A DNA stretch of 64,000 nt. Origin: a virus. The stretch lies in the IMG/VR virus record IMGVR_UViG_3300032116_000065, positions 37,319 to 101,318 of that record; one strand, written 5' to 3'. Numbering within the stretch: the first letter of the stretch is position 1; each line of letters starts with the position of its first letter. A program made the translations under genes and the position numbers. The notes beneath the pieces were generated by a model. That model had not been told where the DNA came from. It made no database searches and saw only the letters and a list, made by a program, of their open reading frames with translations. Positions 51,884 to 59,109 of this stretch are shown piece by piece.

Positions 51884-52674
51884 TATGTTTCTCCAATAGT
51901 TCCTGAAATTGTTATCCACAAAGGCTTGATATCAATTTCTTCTTCAGGATATACAAATCCATATGGCTTTTCGCAGACAGCAATATAATAGCCATTCCAC
52001 CAATCTGGATCATAGTGAATTTCATCATTTACTTTTTGAGTGTTGCCGAATATTTCCCATTCTTTATGAACTTTGACATATGCCGATTCAAATCCCAATC
52101 GAGTTCCTTCGCGGACCGCTTCTGTATTCCAATCATCGACAATATAAATGAATACATCTGATAAAGAATTCACATAGTATGTGATTGCTTGAGTGTGATC
52201 TTCTTTTGTATGTCCTGCATCGAACAGATACGTGTTGATATCACGAATGTCGAACTTGTCTGGCGGAAGAAGATCGAAACAGTCGCCTTGTATGCAGGTA
52301 AAGTTTGTGATGCCATTATCTTCGCAGTTGTCTAGAAAATATAGAAATAGTCCATTCTTGACATTGATTCCAGAATACTCAACGTCCACTTTCATATCCA
52401 TTTCCCAACTATCTTTTGCCGAGAATGAATCAACTACGAATGCAGATTTTGGCTTGTTGCCATACATTGCATTGATAAATGTAGAGCCTGTAAATGTGCC
52501 AACCTCTAGATAGTTGGTATCATCTTTCACAAGTTCATTTAGAAGAATTCGAATCTTTTTTCCAGATAATCCTTTGACTTCACTGATTTGCTTTTCTGTC
52601 AACTTTGTCTGATTATCATTAGCGCATTTGAGAGCAGACTCAACTCTCTCAACATATTTTTTTACTTGATCCAT
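51883..52674 (-). CDS. SAM-dependent methyltransferase-like protein
   Basis: A 263-residue protein with NYLEVGTFTGSTFINAMYGN (motif I-like glycine loop), AFVVDSFSAKDSWEMD, NFTCIQGDCFDLLPPDKFDI and TYLFDAGHTKEDHTQAITYY followed by IVDDW, as in the TylF/Methyltransf_24 group. Overlaps the next gene's 3' end by 13 nt. Probably methylates a sugar or glycan precursor together with the adjacent gene at 52662. Confidence 0.75.
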   Translation of the reverse strand: MDQVKKYVERVESALKCANDNQTKLTEKQISEVKGLSGKKIRILLNELVKDDTNYLEVGTFTGSTFINAMYGNKPKSAFVVDSFSAKDSWEMDMKVDVEYSGINVKNGLFLYFLDNCEDNGITNFTCIQGDCFDLLPPDKFDIRDINTYLFDAGHTKEDHTQAITYYVNSLSDVFIYIVDDWNTEAVREGTRLGFESAYVKVHKEWEIFGNTQKVNDEIHYDPDWWNGYYIAVCEKPYGFVYPEEEIDIKPLWITISGTIGET

Positions 52675-53303
52675 GCAGCCTTCCCATGAAAGTCTACAAC
52701 CTTATCACCAAATACTTCTTTTGCAGCAACCTTGATTGGGTTGTGGTGCCAATCGTCAATGATCATATATCCACCCTCTCTCAAAACTTCTGAATATCGA
52801 AACAAATCGATCTTTACATATTCGTAGTCATGAGCAGCATCAATATAAATCAAATCGGCTTGCACACCCCAATGCTTCAACGCAAGAGCACCATTACCAG
52901 AGTCGACTGGAAATGGCGTGATCACATCTTGTAGTTTCTCATGAACAATGTTTGATAAGAATTGATCATAGATTTTTGGACGACCATTTTTTCTAGTTTC
53001 TAGAAGATCAAATGTTCCCATAGTGCAATAGTGTTCATATGAACCGAGAAATGTGTCAACGCAAATAACTTCAAGTTCAACATCTCGAACACCCTCAGCC
53101 AAAGTAAGTTTTGCCATGTTTATGGCAGAGGCACCTTTCCAAGTTCCCACTTCAATGATTGTTTTAGGTTTGAGTTTTTTGATTGCTTCGCTGAAACTCT
53201 CTCCTGTGCTCGACCATCCCTGAGTATCTTTCTCTAGAACATCTAGATCTTGAAAGATGTCAGTTCCAATTCCATGGATTTTATCGCTTATTGTTTTAGC
53301 CAT
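52662..53303 (-). CDS. SAM-dependent methyltransferase (Methyltransf_24/CmcI-like)
   Basis: A 213-residue protein (start at 53303, MAKTISDKIHGIGTDIFQDL) overlapping the GT2 stop by 8 nt. KTIIEVGTWKGASAINMAKL, EVICVDTFLGSYEHYCTMG, ADLIYIDAAHDYEYVKIDLF and GGYMIIDDWHHN are the motif I, II, and catalytic/metal-like regions of cephalosporin-hydroxylase-like and class I methyltransferases. The longer frame is rejected because its first 32 residues overlap the GT2 gene. Confidence 0.77.
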   Translation of the reverse strand: MAKTISDKIHGIGTDIFQDLDVLEKDTQGWSSTGESFSEAIKKLKPKTIIEVGTWKGASAINMAKLTLAEGVRDVELEVICVDTFLGSYEHYCTMGTFDLLETRKNGRPKIYDQFLSNIVHEKLQDVITPFPVDSGNGALALKHWGVQADLIYIDAAHDYEYVKIDLFRYSEVLREGGYMIIDDWHHNPIKVAAKEVFGDKVVDFHGKAAWIK

Positions 53304-54048
53304 GATTTTTCCATGGTAATTTGTTATTATGCAATTGCAACATCGCTTGGTTTCCACGAAGGAAAAACTCTCCCTGTACGGAGAGTCCTGTATTACCAAC
53401 TCGATATTTCACTGTATAGTCGCGAGTGCAATCATACTTTAGATTGTTTTGTTTTCCCATTAGTATTGATGCAATGGCTCGATCGATTTCCATCTGACCT
53501 GGCTCGCGAAATTTGCGATACCAAACTGGACTCATGCCAACTGCCACTTCTTTCTTGACAAAATAACAATTGACGTCAACAAAGAAATCTTGTGGACTGA
53601 GAATAGAATGCCATAAACCAAGACTCTCACAATCATCTAAACAGATTACATTGCTATCTTTATCTATAATCTTTCTAAACGAAAAAGCCCAATCGAGTTT
53701 CTTTTCTTGAACAATTTTTATGAGACTTTCTATATGAGTTGGTTCTAGAACATTGTCATCATCTAACCAAATATGATAATCGCCATCTGCGAAATAAGTA
53801 GCAGCACCATACACACGGTGACCGTTGTAACGATTAGTGCCTGTAGGGTAGGGTAAAATGCAGACATGTTCATTCATTCCATTTGGGAATTCAGAAGCCA
53901 ATAAGATTTCGTCTGCCTTATTCCAACGTTCTTTACCATCAACAACTACAATGTGCTCGATATTTTGGTATGTTTGCGCTCTTACAGATGCAATGCATTC
54001 TGCAAGATATGGGTTGCCTGTGGTTGGTGTGATGACAGAGACTTTCAC
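53296..54048 (-). CDS. Family 2 glycosyltransferase
   Basis: A 250-residue GT-A enzyme: SVITPTTGNPYLAECIASVR, TYQNIEHIVVVDGKERW, YHIWLDDDNVLEP (DDDN carries the DxD metal site) and SPVWYRKFREPGQMEIDRAI as probable acceptor-side region. It should transfer a sugar from a nucleotide donor. Near its end the message has a hairpin ACUCUCC-loop-GGAGAGU followed by UUUUU (53363-53386). In the same operon as FkbM and two other methyltransferases. Confidence 0.84.
   Translation of the reverse strand: MKVSVITPTTGNPYLAECIASVRAQTYQNIEHIVVVDGKERWNKADEILLASEFPNGMNEHVCILPYPTGTNRYNGHRVYGAATYFADGDYHIWLDDDNVLEPTHIESLIKIVQEKKLDWAFSFRKIIDKDSNVICLDDCESLGLWHSILSPQDFFVDVNCYFVKKEVAVGMSPVWYRKFREPGQMEIDRAIASILMGKQNNLKYDCTRDYTVKYRVGNTGLSVQGEFFLRGNQAMLQLHNNKLPWKNHG
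53363..53386 (-). terminator. Weak terminator-like hairpin inside the GT2 gene
   Basis: Minus-strand RNA: ACUCUCC (53386-53380), loop 6 nt, GGAGAGU (53373-53367), then UUUU. Seven perfect base pairs and a short U run, at codons about 221-229 of the glycosyltransferase. It may be chance or a partial termination point inside the operon. Confidence 0.3.
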
Positions 54049-54830
54049 TTGAACATCACCTTGCTGCCAGGAACTTGTTCGCTCAATCTCTGCTCAACTT
54101 TCTTAGACAAATTGATGTCGTTGAAAGCATAAATGAATCCTCTTCGAACCAATACCTGTTTGTATCCGTATTGCTGAAGAACTTCAATCATAGCATCTTT
54201 TCTTTCTTTATACCAGTCATCATTCCAACATTCAATCATGAGAGGAGGAGTCTGATTATTCTCTATAATCTTTCCTGAACCTTTAAGCACTTCCAGTTCC
54301 ATTCCAGAAACTGTGATCTTGACTAGAGCAACATTACCAAATCTAAAATCATCTAGAGTTCGTAATTCGTAAACATCGATCTCATTTGGAACTGGAATAT
54401 TTCTATTTGTATAACTATCGATCAAAAAAGAAAATGCACCATGATTCACAGCAGCAAGATCGAAAATGGCATGATCAATGACCTCATTTCGATCTGCAAC
54501 ACCAAATCTATAGCAACGAACATTGTATAGTCTATTCAGCAGCGCATTTGCATTCAATTGCTGATTGATGGCAGGAACTGGCTCAAATGCCTCGAAGATA
54601 TGACTCTTCATGTATTTGATTGCGAGCGGCACAGTGAATCCACCGAGACCAGAACCAACATCAATAACTCTGTTGCCCTTATTTTCGCTTAAAACTATAT
54701 CTGCAATTTCTAAGTTGTAGGTGTTCCAATATTGGTTTCGTCGAATCTCATCAGAAATAATTTCTGTCTGAGCGAACAAAGCATATTGAGTTCCGTTTCT
54801 AGTAACGTGGACTTTTACTTCTGGTTGCAT
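54045..54830 (-). CDS. FkbM-family methyltransferase with altered catalytic segment
   Basis: A 261-residue FkbM-type protein (start ATG 54830, two bases after the previous stop; the longer frame begins with TTG). RVIDVGSGLGGFTVPLAIKY is the SAM-binding loop, IFEAFEPVPAINQQLNANAL follows, and VALVKITVSGMELEVLKG is the family's signature region. Usually this reads IKIDVEGxE-xVLxG: here Thr replaces Asp and Ser replaces Glu, so activity could be altered. It should O-methylate a sugar or similar acceptor. It overlaps GT2 by four bases. Confidence 0.8.
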   Translation of the reverse strand: MQPEVKVHVTRNGTQYALFAQTEIISDEIRRNQYWNTYNLEIADIVLSENKGNRVIDVGSGLGGFTVPLAIKYMKSHIFEAFEPVPAINQQLNANALLNRLYNVRCYRFGVADRNEVIDHAIFDLAAVNHGAFSFLIDSYTNRNIPVPNEIDVYELRTLDDFRFGNVALVKITVSGMELEVLKGSGKIIENNQTPPLMIECWNDDWYKERKDAMIEVLQQYGYKQVLVRRGFIYAFNDINLSKKVEQRLSEQVPGSKVMFK

Positions 54831-54832
54831 AA

Positions 54833-55321
54833 TTAATCCCAAAGATTCTCATAGTATTTGCCAAACAAACGAAAGGCATTTTTCTTGCGAGCATAGTATG
54901 CTTTGGCTTTTTCGGTATCATAAACTGGCTCAACAAGAGTTATCATCTCGCTCCAATCTTGACCTTCCTTCTTGACCCACTTGTGTTTGCCTTTCTTGAT
55001 ACAGAAATTTGGGTCACGGTCTTTGGCAAGTTCGCCAAATGCCCAAATCATCTCTTTCATGATCCAGTCCCAACGCTTGAAGTGATTGGAGTCAGTATCC
55101 CATTCGTTCTTCTTTGGTTTTGCGTTGGTAGAACGAAGATGCTCAGGCACATCTTCGTCATCGGTATATGGTGCACCATGATTGGTTTTGTGCAACTGCC
55201 TGAGCATCGGATGAATGATGTCAGCAAGAGTATGCGCCATGTTCCATGTATCCCATGAATCAATGCGAATAGACTTTTTCTGTTCACCTTTCTTCGGATA
55301 TTTACCGATAGAGATCTTCAT
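54833..55321 (-). CDS. Conserved phage hypothetical, 162 residues
   Basis: MKISIGKYPKKGEQKKSIRI, then WDTWNMAHTLADIIHPMLRQ and WDTDSNHFKRWDWIMKEMIW, rich in Trp and His. Recurrent in marine T4-like phages, function unknown. No catalytic motif was recognised. Ends 3 nt before FkbM and is co-directional with the early-gene cluster to its right. Confidence 0.75.
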   Translation of the reverse strand: MKISIGKYPKKGEQKKSIRIDSWDTWNMAHTLADIIHPMLRQLHKTNHGAPYTDDEDVPEHLRSTNAKPKKNEWDTDSNHFKRWDWIMKEMIWAFGELAKDRDPNFCIKKGKHKWVKKEGQDWSEMITLVEPVYDTEKAKAYYARKKNAFRLFGKYYENLWD

Positions 55322-55323
55322 AA

Positions 55324-55416
55324 TTACTTTTTCTTTTTTCTTCGAGCCTGTCGTTTCTTTGAACCGAGTTTAGCACGACCCTTTCCGAAACCTTTTGTTC
55401 CTGTTTTGGCTGGCAT
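55324..55416 (-). CDS. Tiny highly basic protein (30 residues)
   Basis: MPAKTGTKGFGKGRAKLGSK then KRQARRKKKK; 15 of 30 residues are Lys or Arg. It begins 2 nt after the 142-residue gene and ends just before the 162-residue gene. A histone- or protamine-like nucleic acid-binding peptide, or a ribosome-directed effector, are possible; nothing more can be read from 30 residues. Confidence 0.55.
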   Translation of the reverse strand: MPAKTGTKGFGKGRAKLGSKKRQARRKKKK

Positions 55417-55418
55417 GA

Positions 55419-55847
55419 TTACACTCCTTCGTCTGCTTTCTTGGCAAGATTGTGATATGCGGCAAGTTCATATGCTTCCTCGCTCAATCCTGGAGTGCTG
55501 TCGCGAATTCGAATCACTTCAGCGTTGACTTCTTCATCGCTGAAATTATACTTTGAATTTTTCTGCGCATCAACAAGATCAAGGTTACTTCTAACTTCAT
55601 CTTCTTCGTTCCATGAGCCAGTGCTCCAAGAATCATTCCAATCATCATTCTTACTGGAAATGATCAACTCTGCACCTTCTTCAAATTTATAGCCAGCAGC
55701 AGAAAGAAAGTTTTGAAACTCATTTAGAATTTCATGAACGCTCAGATCATCATCATTCAACTGCATAGTAACAGACTTTGTAGAGTTTCGATCATAAAAA
55801 GAACCTCTAGAAATCTCACCTTCAAATTCAAATATCATTCTTGACAT
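55419..55847 (-). CDS. Hypothetical acidic protein
   Basis: A 142-residue acidic protein (MSRMIFEFEGEISRGSFYDR; SVHEILNEFQNFLSAAGYKF). AGGTGA lies at SD distance. The C-terminal third is acidic helix (RDSTPGLSEEAYELAAYHNL). Unrecognised. Acidic phage proteins of this size are frequently host-takeover factors or DNA mimics, which is only a guess here. Confidence 0.62.
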   Translation of the reverse strand: MSRMIFEFEGEISRGSFYDRNSTKSVTMQLNDDDLSVHEILNEFQNFLSAAGYKFEEGAELIISSKNDDWNDSWSTGSWNEEDEVRSNLDLVDAQKNSKYNFSDEEVNAEVIRIRDSTPGLSEEAYELAAYHNLAKKADEGV

Positions 55848-55854
55848 AAGTCAC

Positions 55855-56040
55855 CTATAAAATATTATTTTGATAATCACGTTGTATATATTCACGTTGC
55901 CTGCATTCTTCTATTATACGCTCCTGCTCTGACAAAGGCAACTTTGTCCAAACAGTTATCTCTTCTTTTGTGCGAAAACACCCAACGCAATATTCACGTT
56001 GGGTGTCTAGTTTGCAAATCCCTTTACAGGGACTGATCAA
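55855..56040 (-). CDS. DUF1289-type cysteine protein
   Basis: A 61-residue protein: MISPCKGICKLDTQREYCVG with CFRTKEE. Cys5, Cys9, Cys18 and Cys21 match the DUF1289 family, which in bacteria is a small probable iron-sulphur or zinc-binding protein. Its presence in a phage suggests acquisition from a host. Overlaps the 69-residue membrane gene by four bases (ATGA). Confidence 0.8.
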   Translation of the reverse strand: MISPCKGICKLDTQREYCVGCFRTKEEITVWTKLPLSEQERIIEECRQREYIQRDYQNNIL

Positions 56041-56246
56041 AGTTTGAACTTTTCTTCGACAGTAAACTTGTTGACATAATAATCATATATCAACCAAGCA
56101 AACCAACCCATCATGCTCACAAGCATGAGAATCAATCCCAATCGGAGACCAAGAATCTCAAGAAGAATATACCAACCAACACCAACAACAGTCACAAATG
56201 CAAGTGACTTCAGCGTTTCAACAATAGCCTTTGAACGAATACTCAT
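56037..56246 (-). CDS. Small membrane protein with two transmembrane helices
   Basis: A 69-residue protein: TLKSLAFVTVVGVGWYILLE and LGLILMLVSMMGWFAWLIYD form two membrane helices with short loops; N-terminus MSIRSKAIV is basic, the C-terminus (NKFTVEEKFKL) charged. Early-region small membrane proteins in phages often affect the host envelope or superinfection, but no function is known for this one. Confidence 0.65.
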   Translation of the reverse strand: MSIRSKAIVETLKSLAFVTVVGVGWYILLEILGLRLGLILMLVSMMGWFAWLIYDYYVNKFTVEEKFKL

Positions 56247-56249
56247 AAA

Positions 56250-56417
56250 TTATTCCTCATCAGATGGACGACTTGGTTGTTTCGGGACAACCACTTTCCC
56301 GCATCGTTTGCAAGTTTTGTTTACAAGGATGTCAAAGGGATAGTAACTGCAACGACTTTCTCGCCACAATCCTTCCCATTTATGCAGACCAAAGAAACAG
56401 AGAATACGACCGATCAT
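56250..56417 (-). CDS. Small zinc-ribbon-like protein (55 residues)
   Basis: Not longer than 55 residues: MIGRILCFFGLHKWEGLWRE, then CSYYP and NKTCKRCGKVVVPKQP (C-x2-C knuckle). The G-L-H-K-W-E plus CxxCGK plan is that of phage DUF1660-like proteins. It overlaps the next gene's end by four bases. Function unknown. Confidence 0.6.
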   Translation of the reverse strand: MIGRILCFFGLHKWEGLWRESRCSYYPFDILVNKTCKRCGKVVVPKQPSRPSDEE

Positions 56418-56734
56418 CCGCGTCGCATTCTCGAGATATCTTGCATCTGCTCTTCATTGATAACTGGCACTGCGTTCGACTTGTGCATCGTAGCAATACC
56501 CTTCACCAAAGTGCCTGTGTATTTCAGGCTCTCTCTTTTTTCTGTAAAGATACGATCAGAGTTCAGCGACTCAAGTTTTCGCGCATCGCCAGCACCAACA
56601 CGATGTCCATATGAAAGACTCGGAATACTCAACACACCAGAAACTGCTTCCGAGCGCCGATACTTTCGAGCAACTTCACCTTTTGCTTTGCGTTTCTTTT
56701 TGGGTTTGAAACGCGCAGCGCAATAGATCATCAT
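56414..56734 (-). CDS. Hypothetical basic protein, 106 residues
   Basis: MMIYCAARFKPKKKRKAKGE with VARKYRRSEAVSGVLSIPSL. N-terminal half strongly basic. C-terminal end ISRMRRG. Coupled to both neighbours by 4-nt overlaps. Conserved in appearance but not identified; the basic half suggests nucleic-acid contact. Confidence 0.62.
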   Translation of the reverse strand: MMIYCAARFKPKKKRKAKGEVARKYRRSEAVSGVLSIPSLSYGHRVGAGDARKLESLNSDRIFTEKRESLKYTGTLVKGIATMHKSNAVPVINEEQMQDISRMRRG

Positions 56735-56919
56735 AGCGGATAAGTTTCTACATGTTCGTTATAGAAGCGACTAACTTCGTTAATCTTTGCGCGCATTTCA
56801 TAAGGCACAGGCATGTCATGAATTGCAGTTAGTGCAATCATTTCATTTACAAACTTGCGCAACACACGCAACTCTTCCATTGTGCCTCTCGGCATCACTT
56901 CAAAATCACCTTCACTCAT
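56731..56919 (-). CDS. Hypothetical protein, 62 residues
   Basis: MSEGDFEVMPRGTMEELRVL then FVNEMIALTAIHDMPVPYEM: a small, soluble helical protein. Start overlaps the preceding stop by one base and stop overlaps the next gene by four. Unrecognised. Confidence 0.6.
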   Translation of the reverse strand: MSEGDFEVMPRGTMEELRVLRKFVNEMIALTAIHDMPVPYEMRAKINEVSRFYNEHVETYPL

Positions 56920-57140
56920 TAGACTTTCTCCACAAGTTTAGACAAAGTATGATCAGCAATCTTGGCTCGAATCATCGTAGGAATATCCGAGTATGGATCT
57001 TCCAAGAAATAAGAGCAACCTTCTCTCCAACTATTATATTTCACAAACCTTGCAAAATCAAGCATATGTTTGCGATTGCTCGCATCAAACGGAACTCTTG
57101 TCCTTGGTGCAAGAATAGAACGACGATATTCACTTATCAT
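56919..57140 (-). CDS. Hypothetical protein, 73 residues
   Basis: MISEYRRSILAPRTRVPFDA and NRKHMLDFARFVKYNSWREG form a short basic then helical domain; ends LSKLVEKV. It overlaps by 11 nt with the 36-residue membrane peptide gene. Unrecognised. Confidence 0.6.
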   Translation of the reverse strand: MISEYRRSILAPRTRVPFDASNRKHMLDFARFVKYNSWREGCSYFLEDPYSDIPTMIRAKIADHTLSKLVEKV

Positions 57141-57240
57141 AATAGTATCTCCCCTTTCGTTTTGCAGGAATACAGACTAGTATACCTGCAATCAGACCAA
57201 AAAGAAAGCCTACGATGAATGTCAAATGTGGATCATTCAT
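57130..57240 (-). CDS. 36-residue single-pass membrane peptide
   Basis: MNDPHLTFIVGFLFGLIAGI then LVCIPAKRKGRYYYDK: one membrane helix (about residues 7-24) followed by a basic tail, a positive-inside arrangement. Its start overlaps the stop of the next gene (ATGA); its end overlaps the 73-residue start. Tiny membrane peptides like this are common in early regions of T4-like phages. Confidence 0.6.
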   Translation of the reverse strand: MNDPHLTFIVGFLFGLIAGILVCIPAKRKGRYYYDK

Positions 57241-57461
57241 TTGATTGCCCAGTTCCAATCCTCATCAGTCGGTGGAGCCAATCGTTCTGTCTCGATATCA
57301 TGAGCAAGAGTGTCAATGACATCCCAACCAAGTTCGATCAAACGATCTTGAACATAATCAGCACGAACGCCACGCAGTTCTTCCTCTGTAAAGATTACAA
57401 CAGCGCAACCCAACTCTTCGAGTTGACGGCTCAATTCAACAATTCTTGCCATGTCAGTCAT
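57237..57461 (-). CDS. Hypothetical protein, 74 residues
   Basis: MTDMARIVELSRQLEELGCA with VVIFTEEELRGVRADYVQDR, acidic, helix-strand-helix; TPTDEDWNWAIK-type acidic end. Overlaps with its neighbours by one to four bases. Unrecognised. Confidence 0.6.
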   Translation of the reverse strand: MTDMARIVELSRQLEELGCAVVIFTEEELRGVRADYVQDRLIELGWDVIDTLAHDIETERLAPPTDEDWNWAIK

Positions 57462-57694
57462 TAGTAGTGCTCCGCATTGTAATCAACATCACCTGGATCA
57501 AACACCAGATCATCATAAGAAACAACATCACCATCAGTCTCGCTGTAATCCATATCGCCACTCTCATAAGCAGCAAGAACATCATGAACCTGCGTCAGCG
57601 AAAGACCAAGAGACTTCGCAATCTCTGCTTCCTTCATACCATCTTCGCGATACATCGTAACGATATCAATCGCAATGTCTTTGAAATATCCCAT
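57461..57694 (-). CDS. Small HTH-like protein
   Basis: A 77-residue protein (start 57694, MGYFKDIAIDIVTMYREDGM). EAEIAKSLGLSLTQVHDVLA is a helix-turn-helix-like core; the C-terminus is very acidic (DYSETDGDVVSYDDLVFDPG). Could be an early transcriptional or replication modulator; the acidic tail may be an anti-host feature. Start chosen because the longer frame overlaps the next gene by 20 nt. Confidence 0.6.
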   Translation of the reverse strand: MGYFKDIAIDIVTMYREDGMKEAEIAKSLGLSLTQVHDVLAAYESGDMDYSETDGDVVSYDDLVFDPGDVDYNAEHY

Positions 57695-57695
57695 A

Positions 57696-57920
57696 TTAAA
57701 ACGGCACTCCTTCACCCATCGGAATGGTATTCAGATCCTGCTGCGTCTTGCGATCACCAATCACCAAGAGCATATGACACGCACGCTCAAGTTTCTCAGC
57801 AAGATTATAACAATCCTTCGCACTCAGATCATACTGCGTCATCGTGTTCGCAAGAACATGATCAGCAGCATTCACCAAATCAATCGCTTCACTCAACAAT
57901 GTTTCTGTTTGCTTTTTCAT
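57696..57920 (-). CDS. Hypothetical helical protein, 74 residues
   Basis: MKKQTETLLSEAIDLVNAAD with HVLANTMTQYDLSAKDCYNL: a helical, soluble small protein. The start at 57920 avoids a long overlap with the upstream gene. Unrecognised. Confidence 0.58.
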   Translation of the reverse strand: MKKQTETLLSEAIDLVNAADHVLANTMTQYDLSAKDCYNLAEKLERACHMLLVIGDRKTQQDLNTIPMGEGVPF

Positions 57921-57921
57921 A

Positions 57922-58131
57922 TCAACCCCAGTCCTTGAAATTACCACTGGCTTGATTGTCCTGCCAGCCACGAATATATTCCTGACACTCTTCGAGAGTC
58001 ATTTCTGACTGCTGAATCTCATCAGATTTATAAGTGTCGCCCACGAAATAGTGCGGACGAAACGATCGCTGATAGTAACTGTCGGCAGAACCACGATCAT
58101 ACGGACTACCGTGACCACGATCAAGACGCAT
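57922..58131 (-). CDS. Conserved small T4-like phage protein (RGSADSYY type)
   Basis: A 69-residue protein: MRLDRGHGSPYDRGSADSYY, followed by RPHYFVG. I recognise this as a recurrent conserved small protein of T4-like and other myophages with unknown function, whose RGSADxYY core is strongly kept. Start placed at 58131 (M-R-L-D); overlap with the next gene's end is 11 nt. Confidence 0.7.
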   Translation of the reverse strand: MRLDRGHGSPYDRGSADSYYQRSFRPHYFVGDTYKSDEIQQSEMTLEECQEYIRGWQDNQASGNFKDWG

Positions 58132-58336
58132 TGTGCATTTCCTCATAAAGAACAAACGAAACTTCTTCGCGAACCGCAGTGTCGCTGGCTTCCTCGAAAC
58201 CTTTGACCTTGCTGAGTTTCTCCAACATCTGCAATACTTCTATCCAACAGATATCAAGCAGATGTGCTGTAGTAACAATATTGTGGACTGCAGCATTGCC
58301 TTCGTCCGTGAACATTCCATAGTAGGGAGTTTTCAT
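58121..58336 (-). CDS. Hypothetical protein, 71 residues
   Basis: MKTPYYGMFTDEGNAAVHNI with VTTAHLLDICWIEVLQMLEK, a soluble helical acidic protein ending YEEMHNAS. One-base overlap with the next gene (TAATG). Unrecognised. Confidence 0.6.
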   Translation of the reverse strand: MKTPYYGMFTDEGNAAVHNIVTTAHLLDICWIEVLQMLEKLSKVKGFEEASDTAVREEVSFVLYEEMHNAS

Positions 58337-58593
58337 TAGGCAATCACCTGCACGCGAGGCTCAACATTAGCGAGATCATCAAAGAAATGATTGCCAGGAA
58401 GCGGAGCGTAGAATTCTTCGCGCGGGAAGGAGAGATCAACCTTACCCTGCCAAACACGCTTGGCAGTCTCAGCGCAAAAAGTGCCGTTTTTATAAACGGC
58501 GACAACCACGCCAATGCGATAGCAATCATTATGACCAACGAAGTCAAGAGACTTGACGACGTCACCAATTTTCACAGTGTTTTCACATTTCAT
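58336..58593 (-). CDS. Hypothetical early protein with a leaderless-type promoter
   Basis: An 85-residue protein (MKCENTVKIGDVVKSLDFVG; SH3-like barrel pattern: NDCYRIGVVVAVYKNGTFCA). Start at 58593 because a promoter's TATAAT box lies 6 nt before it, and there is no SD. Longer frames would start inside the promoter. C-terminal end ANVEPRVQVIA. Function unknown; an early gene by its promoter. Confidence 0.65.
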   Translation of the reverse strand: MKCENTVKIGDVVKSLDFVGHNDCYRIGVVVAVYKNGTFCAETAKRVWQGKVDLSFPREEFYAPLPGNHFFDDLANVEPRVQVIA

Positions 58594-58599
58594 AAGACT

Positions 58600-58628
58600 A
58601 TTATAACATTTCCTAGCGTAAAACACAA
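58600..58628 (-). promoter_or_regulatory. Sigma70-type early promoter, first copy
   Basis: On the minus strand: -35 TTGTGT (58623-58628), 17-nt spacer, -10 TATAAT (58600-58605, perfect), then 6 nt to the ATG at 58593. The start site is therefore predicted at or within 1-2 nt of the start codon, i.e. a leaderless or near-leaderless mRNA, consistent with no Shine-Dalgarno sequence. The identical geometry recurs at 59065-59093. An 18-nt repeat lies 15 nt upstream of the -35. Confidence 0.6.
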
Positions 58629-58643
58629 CAGGAAAAAGTCGAA

Positions 58644-58661
58644 TAAAATCAATAACTTACG
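58644..58661 (-). repeat. 18-nt direct repeat, copy 1 (upstream of early promoter)
   Basis: TAAAATCAATAACTTACG on the plus strand, identical to 59110-59127. It lies 15 nt upstream of the -35 box of the first promoter (on the minus strand) and covers the last codons of the 60-residue gene. See the second copy for the shared geometry. Confidence 0.7.
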
Positions 58662-58831
58662 AGCACCTCTCGGAAGGCTTCTTTGGCTTCCTCGAAGGAT
58701 GTATTTTCCAGGGAGATTTTGTTGCCTGTCGAACGACACTCGATTTCGTAACAGTAATTCCCTGTGTGCCAGAGCGTATGGCGATTGCCAAACTTGTCGT
58801 TTTGCGCATCGATGAAATGGTAGAATTTCAC
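58649..58831 (-). CDS. Hypothetical protein, 60 residues
   Basis: MKFYHFIDAQNDKFGNRHTL with WHTGNYCYEIECRSTGNKIS: a beta-strand-rich, acidic small protein ending EVLVSY. Its 3' end contains one copy of the 18-nt repeat. Overlaps the 76-residue gene by four bases. Unrecognised. Confidence 0.6.
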   Translation of the reverse strand: MKFYHFIDAQNDKFGNRHTLWHTGNYCYEIECRSTGNKISLENTSFEEAKEAFREVLVSY

Positions 58832-59058
58832 TGCTGATCCTCCGTGGGATACGGACCTGTGTAATTGTCCCAGTTATCCATGATGTATTCTAGCACCTCA
58901 GACTGAAATGCGCCTAATTCACTGAGTGACGCATTGTCGTAGTCTGGGTCTGTTGGCCAGTCGAATCCGAGGCGCATTGCGTCGAATTTTAGACTTTTAA
59001 TTGAAGTGATTGTGGCTAACCTATACGCCGCTGGGTTTTTTTCAATTTCATGTATCAT
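58828..59058 (-). CDS. Hypothetical early protein with a leaderless-type promoter
   Basis: A 76-residue protein (MIHEIEKNPAAYRLATITSI, then DWPTDPDYDNASLSELGAFQ), acidic, unrecognised. Its start has no Shine-Dalgarno but a -35/-10 pair ending 6 nt before the ATG (see promoter). Confidence 0.63.
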   Translation of the reverse strand: MIHEIEKNPAAYRLATITSIKSLKFDAMRLGFDWPTDPDYDNASLSELGAFQSEVLEYIMDNWDNYTGPYPTEDQQ

Positions 59059-59064
59059 ACAACA

Positions 59065-59093
59065 ATTATCGTATAAAACACTCGAATTTACAA
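59065..59093 (-). promoter_or_regulatory. Sigma70-type early promoter, second copy
   Basis: Minus strand: -35 TTGTAA (59088-59093), 17-nt spacer, -10 GATAAT (59065-59070), 6 nt to the ATG at 59058, with the same 18-nt repeat 16 nt upstream of the -35. Weaker -10 than the first copy but otherwise the same arrangement. It predicts a leaderless mRNA for the 76-residue gene. Confidence 0.55.
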
Positions 59094-59109
59094 CAGAAGA
59101 ATTTCTTGT

